Below, piece after piece: positions 1 through 8,967 of a stretch of DNA of 64,000 bases (its first letter is position 1; the number at the start of each line of letters is the position of its first letter). The stretch spans positions 1 through 64,000 of the forward strand of contig NZ_FOGI01000006.1 in assembly GCF_900111175.1 (NCBI RefSeq). The letters run 5' to 3'. The DNA comes from Actinokineospora terrae. Its GTDB lineage: Bacteria; Actinomycetota; Actinomycetes; Mycobacteriales; Pseudonocardiaceae. The position numbers were made by a program, and so were the translations under genes. Below the pieces are notes generated by a model. The model worked only from the letters and a program-made list of their open reading frames with translations. It did not search any database and was not told where the DNA came from.

Positions 1-656
1 TTGTAGACCGCCAGGTACGCCTCGACCTCGTGCCTGCCGCCCGCCGAGGCACTGACCCTGGCCTGCTGCGGACCGAACACACCGCCGTCGAGGAACCGCT
101 GGGGACCGAACGCGTAGAACAGCAGGGTCCCGAGCTGGTCGAGGCTCACCGGCTCCGCGCTGAAACGGCGATGCGTACGCCGGGAGGTGAAAACAGTCTC
201 GACCGGCATGCGCAACGGCAACGGCGCCCGAGGCAGCATCACCACCCTCGCGCCGGGGTAGTCCTTGAACACCGGCGGCGGCGCACCATCAGCCGCGATC
301 GCACTGGCCTCGGCATCGCGCTCAGGCGAATCGACCAGGTAGTTCGCGTCCCGCGCGTCGGTGTGGAACCGGTGCGCCACCGCGCCCCAGTACCGCCACA
401 ACGCCGGGGTCTCGGTCTCCTCGGTGACCAGGATCCCGAGGTCGACCATCTTGCGCAGCGCGGCGCCGGCCTGCGCGGCGGTGTCGGGCCCGAGGCCGTC
501 GGTGAGCGCGTCGAGGTCGGTCCACTCGCCCGCCCGGTCGAGCAGCCCGAACAGCGCGGGCGGCACCCGCACCCAGTGGTGCCGGTCGGCCAGCCCGACC
601 TGCAACCCCTCCGGCTGCCACCGGCACACCAACCCCTCCAGGCGCCGAACCTTCAC
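1..656 (-). CDS. SagB-type (nitroreductase-fold) dehydrogenase, 3' end outside window
   Basis: The reading frame enters from the left edge and starts at a GTG at 656, preceded by a good AGGAG ribosome site about six bases upstream. About 218 codons are visible. The first ~100 residues look like a winged-helix-type leader. The second half has the nitroreductase/SagB pattern: SRRTHRRF near residue 160, a LLFYAF segment, then SASAGGRHEVEAYLAVYN at the edge, which matches the SAGARHP.EAYL block of flavin-dependent SagB/ThcOx dehydrogenases. Family members oxidise azolines to azoles or do other FMN-dependent oxidations in peptide natural product pathways. A 19-codon peptide gene lies 105 bases upstream in the same direction, which favours a peptide-maturation role. 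The catalytic C-terminal half is not visible, so the reaction is an inference. Confidence 0.7.
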   Translation of the reverse strand, partial: MKVRRLEGLVCRWQPEGLQVGLADRHHWVRVPPALFGLLDRAGEWTDLDALTDGLGPDTAAQAGAALRKMVDLGILVTEETETPALWRYWGAVAHRFHTDARDANYLVDSPERDAEASAIAADGAPPPVFKDYPGARVVMLPRAPLPLRMPVETVFTSRRTHRRFSAEPVSLDQLGTLLFYAFGPQRFLDGGVFGPQQARVSASAGGRHEVEAYLAVY

Positions 657-761
657 CGCGAACTCCTCGGGTCTTCGGCGATCGCGCCGCACGGATCGTA
701 AAATGGAGATCCGGCCGCGGGGCGCCACATACGCCCCGCGACCGGCCCTCGACTACCCGAC

Positions 762-821
762 TCAGGTGCCGGGGTGGTGGAGCAGCGTGGCCGCGTCCTC
801 GACGATCTCGATGTCGTACAT
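762..821 (-). CDS. 19-residue peptide, possible RiPP precursor
   Basis: A 20-codon frame (ATG at 821, TGA at 762-764) encodes MYDIEIVEDAATLLHHPGT. It has a strong GGGGAGG ribosome site 6-12 bases before the ATG, unusual for a random short frame. It sits 105 bases upstream of, and reads into, the SagB-type dehydrogenase gene. The peptide has an acidic N-terminal half (a plausible recognition leader) and a short TLLHHPGT end with Thr, two His and Pro as possible modification sites; it has no Cys or Ser. It does not match a precursor family I know. It could instead be a translated upstream leader controlling the dehydrogenase gene. Confidence 0.45.
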   Translation of the reverse strand: MYDIEIVEDAATLLHHPGT

Positions 822-1036
822 TGGTGACCCTCCCCTCAGTCAGCGTCACTGTTCGTGCGAACACAGCCATCACAACACCGTCCCGCACACCTGTAAAGCG
901 ATCGCCGGGCGTCCTTGCGCATTCCTTTAGTCGGCGGCGCTGACCTGCGTTTCTCGGCCATTGCCTTAGCAGAAGTCGATTCCCCGACCAATTGGTCAAC
1001 CCCAATCTGCCGGACCCTTTTCCCGGCGCGGGCCGC

Positions 1037-1507
1037 TCACCCGGTCGCCTCGGCCAGCGCGACGAGGATGCCCGCGGGACCGCGCAGGTAGCAGAGGCGG
1101 TAGCTGTTCTCGTACTCCACCAGCTCACCGAGCAACTCGGCCCCGTGCGGCCGCAACCGCTCGACGACGTCCACGATGTCCTCGACGGCGAACATGACGC
1201 GGTGCGCGCCCAACACGTTCGCCGGGGCCCGCGAGTCCCCGATCAGAACCGGCGGCGAGTGGTACTTGGTCAACTCGATCCGCCCGTGCCCGTCCGGCAT
1301 CCGCATCATCGCGATGTCCGACCGAACCCCCGCCAACCCGACCAACCGATCCACCGCGGCGCCCTCGACGGTTGCCTCGCCTTCGAGTTCCAACCCCAAC
1401 TCGACGAAGAACGCCTTCGCGGCGGCCAGATCGTCGACAACGATGGCGATGTTGTCCATCCGCCGAATCCCATCACGCCCAGAGGTGTCGCCCACGGTCA
1501 TCTCCAT
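1037..1507 (-). CDS. VOC family (glyoxalase-like) protein
   Basis: A 156-residue single-pair VOC-fold protein. RRMDNIAIVVDDLAAAKAFF near the N terminus is the classic first beta-alpha unit with a metal-binding-type His replaced by Asn, and HRVMFAVEDIVDVVERLR near residue 105 is the second unit, followed by the terminal GPAGILVALAE strand. Such proteins include glyoxalases, dioxygenases and resistance proteins; the substrate cannot be told from sequence. An alternative ATG lies two codons downstream (1501). It is oriented away from the MarR/MFS pair and shares the intergenic region (1508-1670) with it, so both may answer to the same operator. Confidence 0.8.
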   Translation of the reverse strand: MEMTVGDTSGRDGIRRMDNIAIVVDDLAAAKAFFVELGLELEGEATVEGAAVDRLVGLAGVRSDIAMMRMPDGHGRIELTKYHSPPVLIGDSRAPANVLGAHRVMFAVEDIVDVVERLRPHGAELLGELVEYENSYRLCYLRGPAGILVALAEATG

Positions 1508-1632
1508 TCAGCAGTCATCCCGGCGACCAGTGTCCTCGTTGTCCTCGTCGGCAGGCGGGCGCGGGTGACACCGCGTCAGCTACTTCGCAGTCCGCCTGCA
1601 CGGCGGGGAGGTGGCGTCTCTCACACAAGATA

Positions 1633-1647
1633 ACTAACCTAGTTAGT
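1633..1647. promoter_or_regulatory. Inverted repeat, probable MarR operator
   Basis: ACTAACCTAGTTAGT is a perfect 6-bp inverted repeat (ACTAAC/GTTAGT) around CTA. A related sequence (TTAGCTAGTAAG) follows at 1651-1662. It lies 24 bases before the MarR start, is AT-rich in a GC-rich background, and is placed for autorepression of the MarR/MFS operon and possibly of the divergent VOC gene. Confidence 0.6.
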
Positions 1648-1670
1648 GACTTAGCTAGTAAGCTGATGGC

Positions 1671-2141
1671 ATGACACCCCCAGCAAGCACCGCGCCCGGC
1701 GTGGGCAACCCGGTCATGGAGCGGCTGCAAGAGGTGGGGGCGCTGACGCGGGTGATCGAGAAGGGGCTGGGCGGGGCCCTGGGGGTCAACGCCACCGGGC
1801 TGTCGGCGATGGAGCACCTCGCCAGTGATGGTCCGCTGACCGCGAAGGACATCGCCGACCGGCTGCGGGTGTCCACGGCGGCGAGCACGCACATCGTGGA
1901 CCGGTTGGAGAAGGCCGGGCACGTCGTCCGCCGACCGCACGCCACCGACCGCCGCAAGGTGCTGGTCGAGCCGGTCCAGGAGTCGGTGACCCGGCTCTTC
2001 GACCACCTCAACCCGCTGCTGCGCGGTGTGGAGGGCCTGGTCGAGGCGCTGAGCGCCGGCGACCGTGACGTGGTGGCGAACTTCCTGAACGAGGTCGTGC
2101 GGATCTACACCGACACCGCCGACTCCCTGCCCCGGGACTGA
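1671..2141 (+). CDS. MarR family transcriptional regulator
   Basis: 156 residues with a MarR winged helix: LTAKDIADRLRVSTAASTHI as helix-turn-helix (residues ~60-80), then VDRLEKAGHVVRRPHATDRR as recognition helix end and wing with the conserved D-R-R of MarR wings. Dimerisation helices lie at both ends. It is followed 60 bases later by a DHA2-type MFS efflux gene in the same direction, and preceded by a perfect inverted repeat. The usual arrangement is a ligand-relieved repressor of its own operon; the inducer is unknown. Confidence 0.88.
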   Translation: MTPPASTAPGVGNPVMERLQEVGALTRVIEKGLGGALGVNATGLSAMEHLASDGPLTAKDIADRLRVSTAASTHIVDRLEKAGHVVRRPHATDRRKVLVEPVQESVTRLFDHLNPLLRGVEGLVEALSAGDRDVVANFLNEVVRIYTDTADSLPRD

Positions 2142-2201
2142 TCCCGGCTCGACGACCCCGCCCCGGGCGGGCGCTGATCATCCCAGGTCGGAGACGAAGA
2201 C

Positions 2202-3704
2202 ATGGCTGTGCAAGAGAAGAAGACGACCCGATCGATGTGGTGGCTGCTGGCCACCGTGCTGGTCGTCGAGCTGATGGACCTGCTGGACTCCACGATCGTC
2301 AACGTGGCCGGTCCGGCGCTGGAACGGTCCCTGGGGGCGAGCCCGGTCGGGCTGCAATGGGTGATCGGCGGTTACGCGCTGACGCTCGGCGCGGGCCTGG
2401 TCCTGGGCGGACGCCTGGGTGACCGCTACGGCCGCCGCCCGGTGTTCCTCAGTGGACTGATCGGCTTCGTCGCCGCGTCACTGCTGTGCGCGATCGCGCC
2501 GAACACCGGTCTGCTGATCACCTTCCGACTGGTGCAGGGCGTCGCCGGAGCGATGATGCTGCCCCAGGGGCTGGGCATCCTGCGCGACAACCTCACCCCG
2601 CGCGAGCTGACCAAGGCACTCGCCGTGTTCGGCCCCGTCCTCGGGCTCGGTGGCGTCCTGGGCCCGGTGCTGGGTGGCGCGCTCGTGGACTGGGACCTGT
2701 TCGGCCTCGGCTGGCGGCTGGTGTTCCTGGTCAACGTCCCGGTCGGCATCGCCGCGCTCGCACTGTCCTGGCGACTGGTGCCCCGCGACGAGCAGACCAG
2801 GACGTTGCGAGTGGACATCGTGGGCGCCGTCCTCGTCGCCGCCGCGTCCGCGCTGCTTGTCTTCCCGCTCAACGAAGGGCAATCCGCGGGGTGGCCACTG
2901 TGGACATGGCTGTCCCTCACCGCGGCGGCACTAGGCTACGTGGCGTTCGCACTCTGGCAGCGTCGTGTGGTTCGCCTCGACCGCACCCCGCTGGTCACGC
3001 CGAGCCTGTTCGGCAAGTCCGCGTTCACGGTCGGACTGGTCGCGGTCGCGCTGTTCTTCGGGGGCCTGATCGGCACCCAGCTGGTGCTGACGTTCTTCCT
3101 CCAGATCGGCCAGGGCTTCACCGCGGGACAAGCCGGCCTGGGCAACCTCCCCGTCGCCCTCGGCACGGCCGTTGGCGGCGGCATCAGCGGCGGCCTACTC
3201 GCCGCGAGACTCGGGCGCGCGGTGCTGCAGGCCGGTGCCGTGGTCCAGTTCGCAGGCATCGCCTGGCTGTGGCTCGCCCTCGCCGACGCAACCGACTTCA
3301 CCATCTGGCGAATCGTCCCCGCCAGCGTCGTCACCGGCATTGGCGCTGGAATAGTCATCGCCGCCGTCTTCAACACCGTCCTCGGCGCCGTCGCCGACAA
3401 CGAGGTCGGCTCCGCCTCCGGAGTCCTCACCGCGGTCCAGTCCATCGGCGGCTCAGTAGGCGTAGCCATCTTCACCACAGTCTTCTTCACCGGCGAAGCA
3501 ACCCCCAGCTTCCGCAACGCCCTCATAGTCCAAGCAGTCATCATCGCCCTATTCCTCCTGATCTCCCCCCTCTTCCCCCACCGAGCCCGCCCCGAAACCC
3601 CAACCGTGGACGTGGACACACCAACCACGGCAACGAGCACCCCAGTGGAGTCCCGTAGTCACGACAGTTCGGCAACAGATCCAGCAAGTAGTTCTGCGAG
3701 ATAG
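2202..3704 (+). CDS. MFS drug efflux transporter, DHA2 (EmrB/QacA) type
   Basis: A 500-residue membrane protein with about 14 predicted helices. TM1 contains LMDLLDSTIVNVAGPAL, the DHA2 motif D1; GGRLGDRYGRRPVF is MFS motif A in loop 2-3; and GPVLGLGGVLGPVLGGALVD is motif C of proton-linked antiporters in TM5. The C-terminal tail is Thr/Ser/Pro-rich. A GGAGACG ribosome site precedes the ATG. It is co-transcribed with the MarR gene, so it probably exports the MarR inducer. Its 3' end overlaps a short antisense remnant. Confidence 0.9.
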   Translation: MAVQEKKTTRSMWWLLATVLVVELMDLLDSTIVNVAGPALERSLGASPVGLQWVIGGYALTLGAGLVLGGRLGDRYGRRPVFLSGLIGFVAASLLCAIAPNTGLLITFRLVQGVAGAMMLPQGLGILRDNLTPRELTKALAVFGPVLGLGGVLGPVLGGALVDWDLFGLGWRLVFLVNVPVGIAALALSWRLVPRDEQTRTLRVDIVGAVLVAAASALLVFPLNEGQSAGWPLWTWLSLTAAALGYVAFALWQRRVVRLDRTPLVTPSLFGKSAFTVGLVAVALFFGGLIGTQLVLTFFLQIGQGFTAGQAGLGNLPVALGTAVGGGISGGLLAARLGRAVLQAGAVVQFAGIAWLWLALADATDFTIWRIVPASVVTGIGAGIVIAAVFNTVLGAVADNEVGSASGVLTAVQSIGGSVGVAIFTTVFFTGEATPSFRNALIVQAVIIALFLLISPLFPHRARPETPTVDVDTPTTATSTPVESRSHDSSATDPASSSAR

Positions 3705-3781
3705 GCGCGCAGGTGGGCCAGGTCGTCCAAGTGGATCTCAACCAGCGGCCATCGTGCGGGACCTTGGGACAACAGGTCCAC
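3659..3781 (-). pseudogene. Possible gene remnant, about 40 codons
   Basis: An open frame from a GTG at 3781 to TGA at 3659 reads VDLLSQGPARWPLVEIHLDD and then LAHLRAYLAELLAGSVAELS. The amphipathic Leu/Ala pattern and codon use look protein-like, but there is no ribosome site, the frame has a stop just upstream, and it overlaps the last ~45 bases of the MFS gene. It may be the end of a lost gene. Weak call. Confidence 0.25.
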
Positions 3782-3863
3782 CGCACGAGCGGCGGCCGCC
3801 CGATCACCGCTGCTCCGCTCCGTTCACCAGCCACAGTGGACGGTCGACGCGATGTCGCATGTG

Positions 3864-4277
3864 TCAGCGTTCGGGGTTGTGGATCCAGATCGCGCCGCCC
3901 ACATTGCCACCGACCTGGACGTTGGAGCCCTCGACGGTGCCGGACACGGACTGGCCCGCGCCGGACTGGACTTGCGGGGACGCCGCGCGTACCGCCTCCA
4001 GTAGTCGGGTGGCGAACTCCGGGTCTTGTTCCACGGCTTCCTCCAACGCGAGCCGCACGCGCGTGGTGGTGCGGTCGGTCACCGTTCCGGTGGTGGCCTC
4101 GGTTGCCAGGCGTTCCAAGGAGGGGTCGCCGTCGAGTTTGCTGCTGACGAGGGCACGAACTCGGTCGACGCCTGCGTCGAGGGTCTCGTCGATGATGCCG
4201 TCCGCGCGTTCGGCGACACGCCTTCCCTTGGCGATGGCCCAGGCGACCAGGAATCCGACCACTACTTCGAGACCCAT
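3864..4277 (-). CDS. Small membrane-anchored protein paired with STAND NTPase
   Basis: 137 residues from ATG at 4277, preceded by a GGGGA ribosome site. MGLEVVVGFLVAWAIAKGRR forms one N-terminal membrane or signal-anchor helix; a charged helical middle follows; the C terminus reads GQSVSGTVEGSNVQVGGNVG and ends in IWIHNPER. The same GQSV..F/TV.G.NVQV.G.V pattern occurs near the N terminus of the divergent STAND NTPase (residues ~30-47). Such Gly-Asn-Val repeats occur in actinobacterial STAND and partner proteins and probably mediate pairing. The two genes share a 94-bp divergent promoter region. Function beyond this is unknown. Confidence 0.65.
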   Translation of the reverse strand: MGLEVVVGFLVAWAIAKGRRVAERADGIIDETLDAGVDRVRALVSSKLDGDPSLERLATEATTGTVTDRTTTRVRLALEEAVEQDPEFATRLLEAVRAASPQVQSGAGQSVSGTVEGSNVQVGGNVGGAIWIHNPER

Positions 4278-4371
4278 CCAGCGTCCCCTTTCGCGCGCGA
4301 CCTGCCTCAACCATAGCCGTACGCGTGGCAAGATGGTCACGATCGGTAGTGGCGAGGGGAGTGTCCGCGCG

Positions 4372-7300
4372 GTGGCTGACCTGCTCGACGACCAACAGTG
4401 GCGGCCGGACGACCACGTCCCGGATGAGCTCGACTCGCTCGACCCCGAGCCGGGGCAGTCGGTTGCCGGGTTCGTCGGCGGACACAACGTGCAGGTTCAC
4501 GGGCCGGTGAACGCGCCCATCATCGTGGGGGCCAACTTCATCGCCAACCTGCCCGAGCTGCCCGCGCGCGACCCGCTTGCCACGCCGTTGTCGCTGGTCG
4601 GGCGCTCGCGGTATTGGGCGACGGTGCAGAAGGTCGCCAGTCGGTGTCCGAGCCCGGTGGGGCGGGAGGTCGAGTTCGCCCAGATCGCGGACTTTCTCAT
4701 CGGCGAGCAGCCGTACATGTGGTGGATCGGTGAGCCGTTCTCCGGCAAGACCACGCTCGCGGCCGCGCTGGCGACTGACCCGCCTGCAAATGTGTTGGTC
4801 GCGGCCTTCTTCATCTCCCGGGCCGACGGCTCCCGGCTGCCCGAGTTCCGGGCCGCACTGGCCGACCAGTTGGCCGTGCTCGCGGGCAAGCCGCGCTCGT
4901 GGCAGACAACGCCACACGGGTTCGAGGTGGACGACCTCTGGCGGCTGGCAGCGGCGCGCGTCCGGGCCGCTGGGCACACGCTGCTGCTGGTCGTCGACGG
5001 TCTTGACGAGGACAGGAACGAGCGTGGGGTCAGTATCGCCTCCCAGTTGCCCGAGTCGTTCCCGGACGGCAGTCGGGTGCTGGTCACCAGTCGGAACTCG
5101 CCGGACGTGCTCGCCTCGGTGGGCGAGCGCCACCCGTTGCGCACCTCGTGCGTGTCGATGCGATTGCGGGCGACCGAGGGCTCGATCGAGTCCCGGGACG
5201 CCATGCTGCAGGAGTTGCGCCGGTCGCTGGATGACTCCGACCGTGATACCGCCCGGCTCAACCGATCCCTGCTGGGGCTCCTGGTCGCGGCGGACGGGCA
5301 CCTCACCGCCGACGACCTGGTCGGACTCAGCCCAGTCGAGACGGACCGGTTCGAGGCGACCCAGACGCTGGAGCAGACGTTCGGTCGATTGGTGGAACCT
5401 CGCGACGAGTTCGGCGAGCGGCGCTATGTACTGGCGCACGACATCATTCGAGACCAGACGGTCGCCACCCTCGGCGACACAGTTCAGTCCGCACACCGCG
5501 AACGCGTTGGCGAATGGGCGGCGGGGTTCGCAGACAAGGGCTGGCCGGACTCGACACCGATGTACCTGCTCAACCACTACTCCCGGCTCCTCGCCGACGA
5601 GGGCGACGTCGACACGCTGCTGGCACTGCAGAACCCTGTGCGACACCGGTTGCAGTACGTCCGCTCCGGTGGCAACCAGCTCACCCTGCGCGACCTCGGA
5701 GAGACCGTCGATCTGGTGGCGGCGAGAGGAGCGGACTTCACCACGCTCCTGCGCTTGGCCCTGTGGGCCGACCACATCCGTCATGTCACAGCCAACCTGC
5801 CGCCGGAAGTCCCCGGCGTCTGGGCACTGCTCGGCCGCTTCGACAAGGCCGAACACCTGGCGCGCAGGCTCGGCACCGAGTCGGACCGCGTCCGCGCCTT
5901 CGCCGCCATCGCGACGGCGGCCGCCGACGCAGGCCAGGCGCACTACGCGCAGTCGCTGCTGGAGGACGCGGAGCTCGCCGCGGCAGGCATGGTGGAACCC
6001 GATCAGCGCATGGCGGCGTTCGTCGTCGTCGCCCAGGCCCTTGGTGCCACCCGGGACACCACCCGCGCGCGGTTGGTCCTTGACCAGGCGATGGCGCGCG
6101 ACGAGCTCCTGCCGAGGACCGACCTGCGTGACGAGGGTCTGGTGGCGGTGGCCGTGGCCGCCGCGACCATCGGATACGCCGACCTCGCCGTCCAGGCCTT
6201 GGCGGACATGCGGGGCACACGGCACGGCGACGCGTGGAAGAAGGCCGCGGGCGCGGCCCTCGCGAGGGGCGACCTGGACGCGGCCGAACACATCGCGGCA
6301 TCTCGGACGAAGAGCTCGGCGAAGCGGCTGATCTCATTGCTGCGGATCGCGGTGGCGACAGGCAACCGGGACGCCGCCGCCGGAATCGTCGACCGGGCAG
6401 GTGTGGGCCAGTCGGTCTCGCGCGAGGTTGCCGTCCTCGCGGCGCGAGCCGGAGTGCTCGACCGGGCCGAACAGCTGGCGCGTCCCGGCAACACCAACAG
6501 GACCAGCCTCAACACTCGCCGGGCCAGCGTCGTGAAGGCCGTAGCGGAAGGTGCTGTCCACCTCCGCATCGCTGACGCCGCCTTTGCCGCGGCCGAGCGC
6601 GAGTACGCCGTGCGTGCCCTGCGGATCGCGAGCTCCGTGCCGGGCAAGCTCCCCGCGTGGGCGATCCTCGCGGGAAGGGCGCTGGCTGCCTTCGACACTG
6701 GTGACGACACGCGCGGCGCCGATCTGCTCGGCAAGGCGACCAGCCTGGTCGCGATGACCGACAGCCTCGGCGAACAGATGGCGACACTGGCGGGAAACCT
6801 GCTTGTCGCCAACGACGACGGCGACGACGACCGCGTGTCGTCGATCCTGGCTGCCGCCGTGTCCGCGGCGCGGCGCAGCGTCGGCCACGTGCGGGACACC
6901 ACCCTCGTGAAGATCGCCGTCATGGCCGCGACCATCGGGCTGCTCAGCGAGGCCGAGGAGATCGCGACCTCGATCACCGGACCAGAGGCCGAGAGCGCCG
7001 CCCGCGCCCGGGTCGCGGCCGTCTCGGACCTGGCCGTCGCCGAGCGGCTCACGCTGGCCATCCCCAATCCGCACGCGCGTACCGCGGCCCTGCACGACCT
7101 TGCGCTGGCGGCGGCCGCGGCTGGGGCGTTCGCCAAGGCCGAGGAGATCGCTCAGCGGATCCTGTTCGGACCACTGCGGCAAGTCACGCTGATGGCGGCG
7201 GCGGACCACGCTATCGCCGCCAACGCCCTCGACGCGGCAGAACGGCTGGTCACCTCGGGGAATGTCGTGCGCCCGTATCGACAGGCGACCGGGCTCGCGC

Positions 7301-8967
7301 AGATCGCGAGAGCCGCACACGCCGCCGAGGACATGACCCGCGCCGAACGGCTGCTGGCCCGCGCAGAGCAGCTCATCGGGGACACGCAACGCGCAGAACC
7401 GCTCGCCACGCCGCTGGCCCGCGTCGTCGCGGCCGCCGAGTCGGCGGGCTTGCACGCCGACTCCGAAGCCGTCGCCGCGCTGATGACCGATCCCGCCGCC
7501 CGGGGCCGGTCCATCGCGCAACTGGTCGACCAGACGACCCACGTCAGCGACCACGTGCGCAACCGGCGGTTGATGGAGGCCGCCGAACGCGCTGTCCCGG
7601 AAGTCACCGACCCGGCGTCGAAGGCCGCCCTGCTCACCCATCTCGCCGACGCCGCACTCCGGATCGCCGACGACGACCGGGTCGGATCCTTGACGGACAA
7701 GATCGTTCAGGTTGCCCGCGACGAGGTGACCGAGTTCCGGCAGCAGGTCCGGATGTATCTCACCGCCGCCCGGCTGGCCATCCGGGCGGGTGACCAGGCC
7801 AAGGCGTCCCGACTGGTGAACACCGCGCGCCAAGCGGCTCTGTCCGCGCCCAGCTCCGACCAGTCCCGGGCGCTCGCCTACGCGTGCAGGCAAGCCGTCG
7901 GCAACGGACAGTTCGACGAAGCCGAACGCCTGGCCAGGGCGATCCCGCGGGCGACGTGGTCGACCGCGATGCTGACGACCATCGCGATCGCCTCTTGGTG
8001 GGCGAAGGACCACCGGCGGGCCAAGGCGCTGATCAAGGATGCCGAGCAGGCGAGCACCAAGATCGCCAGTCGAACCGGTCGGGCCGTCGAGCTCGCCCGG
8101 GTGGCGCGGGCCGCTGCGCTTGCCCACGACCGCAGATCCGCCAAGCGGATGCTGCGGGAAGCGGAGCAGTTGACGGATGGTCTGCCCACCGTCGAGTCCC
8201 GGTTCGACAGCCTGCTCGGCGGAATCCAGGCCTACGCCGCACTGGGCGACACCGCGAGCGCCGGTCGGCTCACCGAGGCGGCGGTGGTCGCGGTGGACGC
8301 GATGCCCGACCGGCTGGTGGCCAACCGGCTCGCGGGCGAGCTCGTCAAGGCCGCCGCCCTCGCGGGCCGGATCGACGACGCCGAGCGGATCGCCCTGGCG
8401 ATGGCGAAGCCGTACCCGAAGTACGCCTTGCTGACCGGCGTCGCGACCATGGTCGCCGACGACGGCGACCGGGACCGGGTCGAGCTCCTGTGCGCCGAGG
8501 CGGTGAAAGCGGCCGAGGCCATCGCCAACCGCAAAGCCCGCAACGGCGCCGTCTGCCAGGTTATCGGCAGCATCGCCCGGATGGGCCACTACCAGACTGC
8601 CGAAGCCGCGGCACGAGTCTGCAGCGCCCCTTCCCGGGCGCTCACCACGGTGGCGTGCGCACTCGCCCGGGACAAGCGCTTCGACGAGGCCGAACGCGTG
8701 CTCGAGACAATCCCCAACGCCCGACACCGCGCCGTCGTCCTGTCCGATATCGCCCGAGCAGCAGCGGCCGCGGCTGACCGCCCGCGCGCCGAACAGTCCC
8801 TTCTCCGCGCTTTCCGTGATGACGCCGAGACGGTGCCGGTGGACCTGATCATCACGCTGTACCCGGCAGCGGCCAAGACTCTCGTGTCCACTCTGTCCGA
8901 GATCCGCGACTACAGCATTCCCCGAATCTCGGTACCGTCCGACGGAAACTCACCGGCAGGCCGCTGA
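4372..8967 (+). CDS. STAND/NACHT-like NTPase with long helical-repeat C terminus
   Basis: 1531 residues from a GTG at 4372, chosen because GAGGGGAG lies about ten bases upstream (an ATG at 4333 is the alternative). Layout: acidic start; GQSVAGFVGGHNVQVHGPVN at ~30-49, shared with the divergent small protein; Walker A GEPFSGKTTLA at ~120; Walker B LLLVVDGLDEDRNERG at ~205; a sensor-like VLVTSRNSPD; winged-helix-like segment to ~450; then about 1000 residues of Ala-rich TPR-like helical repeats, many with the pattern AERLA.AI. STAND NTPases are signal-triggered oligomerising switches used in regulation, immunity against phage and cell death. No separate effector domain is evident, so the small partner may supply the output. 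Ligand unknown. Confidence 0.75.
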   Translation: MADLLDDQQWRPDDHVPDELDSLDPEPGQSVAGFVGGHNVQVHGPVNAPIIVGANFIANLPELPARDPLATPLSLVGRSRYWATVQKVASRCPSPVGREVEFAQIADFLIGEQPYMWWIGEPFSGKTTLAAALATDPPANVLVAAFFISRADGSRLPEFRAALADQLAVLAGKPRSWQTTPHGFEVDDLWRLAAARVRAAGHTLLLVVDGLDEDRNERGVSIASQLPESFPDGSRVLVTSRNSPDVLASVGERHPLRTSCVSMRLRATEGSIESRDAMLQELRRSLDDSDRDTARLNRSLLGLLVAADGHLTADDLVGLSPVETDRFEATQTLEQTFGRLVEPRDEFGERRYVLAHDIIRDQTVATLGDTVQSAHRERVGEWAAGFADKGWPDSTPMYLLNHYSRLLADEGDVDTLLALQNPVRHRLQYVRSGGNQLTLRDLGETVDLVAARGADFTTLLRLALWADHIRHVTANLPPEVPGVWALLGRFDKAEHLARRLGTESDRVRAFAAIATAAADAGQAHYAQSLLEDAELAAAGMVEPDQRMAAFVVVAQALGATRDTTRARLVLDQAMARDELLPRTDLRDEGLVAVAVAAATIGYADLAVQALADMRGTRHGDAWKKAAGAALARGDLDAAEHIAASRTKSSAKRLISLLRIAVATGNRDAAAGIVDRAGVGQSVSREVAVLAARAGVLDRAEQLARPGNTNRTSLNTRRASVVKAVAEGAVHLRIADAAFAAAEREYAVRALRIASSVPGKLPAWAILAGRALAAFDTGDDTRGADLLGKATSLVAMTDSLGEQMATLAGNLLVANDDGDDDRVSSILAAAVSAARRSVGHVRDTTLVKIAVMAATIGLLSEAEEIATSITGPEAESAARARVAAVSDLAVAERLTLAIPNPHARTAALHDLALAAAAAGAFAKAEEIAQRILFGPLRQVTLMAAADHAIAANALDAAERLVTSGNVVRPYRQATGLAQIARAAHAAEDMTRAERLLARAEQLIGDTQRAEPLATPLARVVAAAESAGLHADSEAVAALMTDPAARGRSIAQLVDQTTHVSDHVRNRRLMEAAERAVPEVTDPASKAALLTHLADAALRIADDDRVGSLTDKIVQVARDEVTEFRQQVRMYLTAARLAIRAGDQAKASRLVNTARQAALSAPSSDQSRALAYACRQAVGNGQFDEAERLARAIPRATWSTAMLTTIAIASWWAKDHRRAKALIKDAEQASTKIASRTGRAVELARVARAAALAHDRRSAKRMLREAEQLTDGLPTVESRFDSLLGGIQAYAALGDTASAGRLTEAAVVAVDAMPDRLVANRLAGELVKAAALAGRIDDAERIALAMAKPYPKYALLTGVATMVADDGDRDRVELLCAEAVKAAEAIANRKARNGAVCQVIGSIARMGHYQTAEAAARVCSAPSRALTTVACALARDKRFDEAERVLETIPNARHRAVVLSDIARAAAAAADRPRAEQSLLRAFRDDAETVPVDLIITLYPAAAKTLVSTLSEIRDYSIPRISVPSDGNSPAGR

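Noticed and set aside
3541..6291. Very long leftward open frame (916 codons) through the STAND gene
   Set aside because: It is the antisense shadow of a GC-rich gene; it is Arg/Gly/Pro-rich, has no domain and cuts across two real genes.
6334..8727. Leftward 797-codon frame opposite the STAND repeat region
   Set aside because: Antisense of the repeated helical coding region; composition is skewed and there is no start signal.
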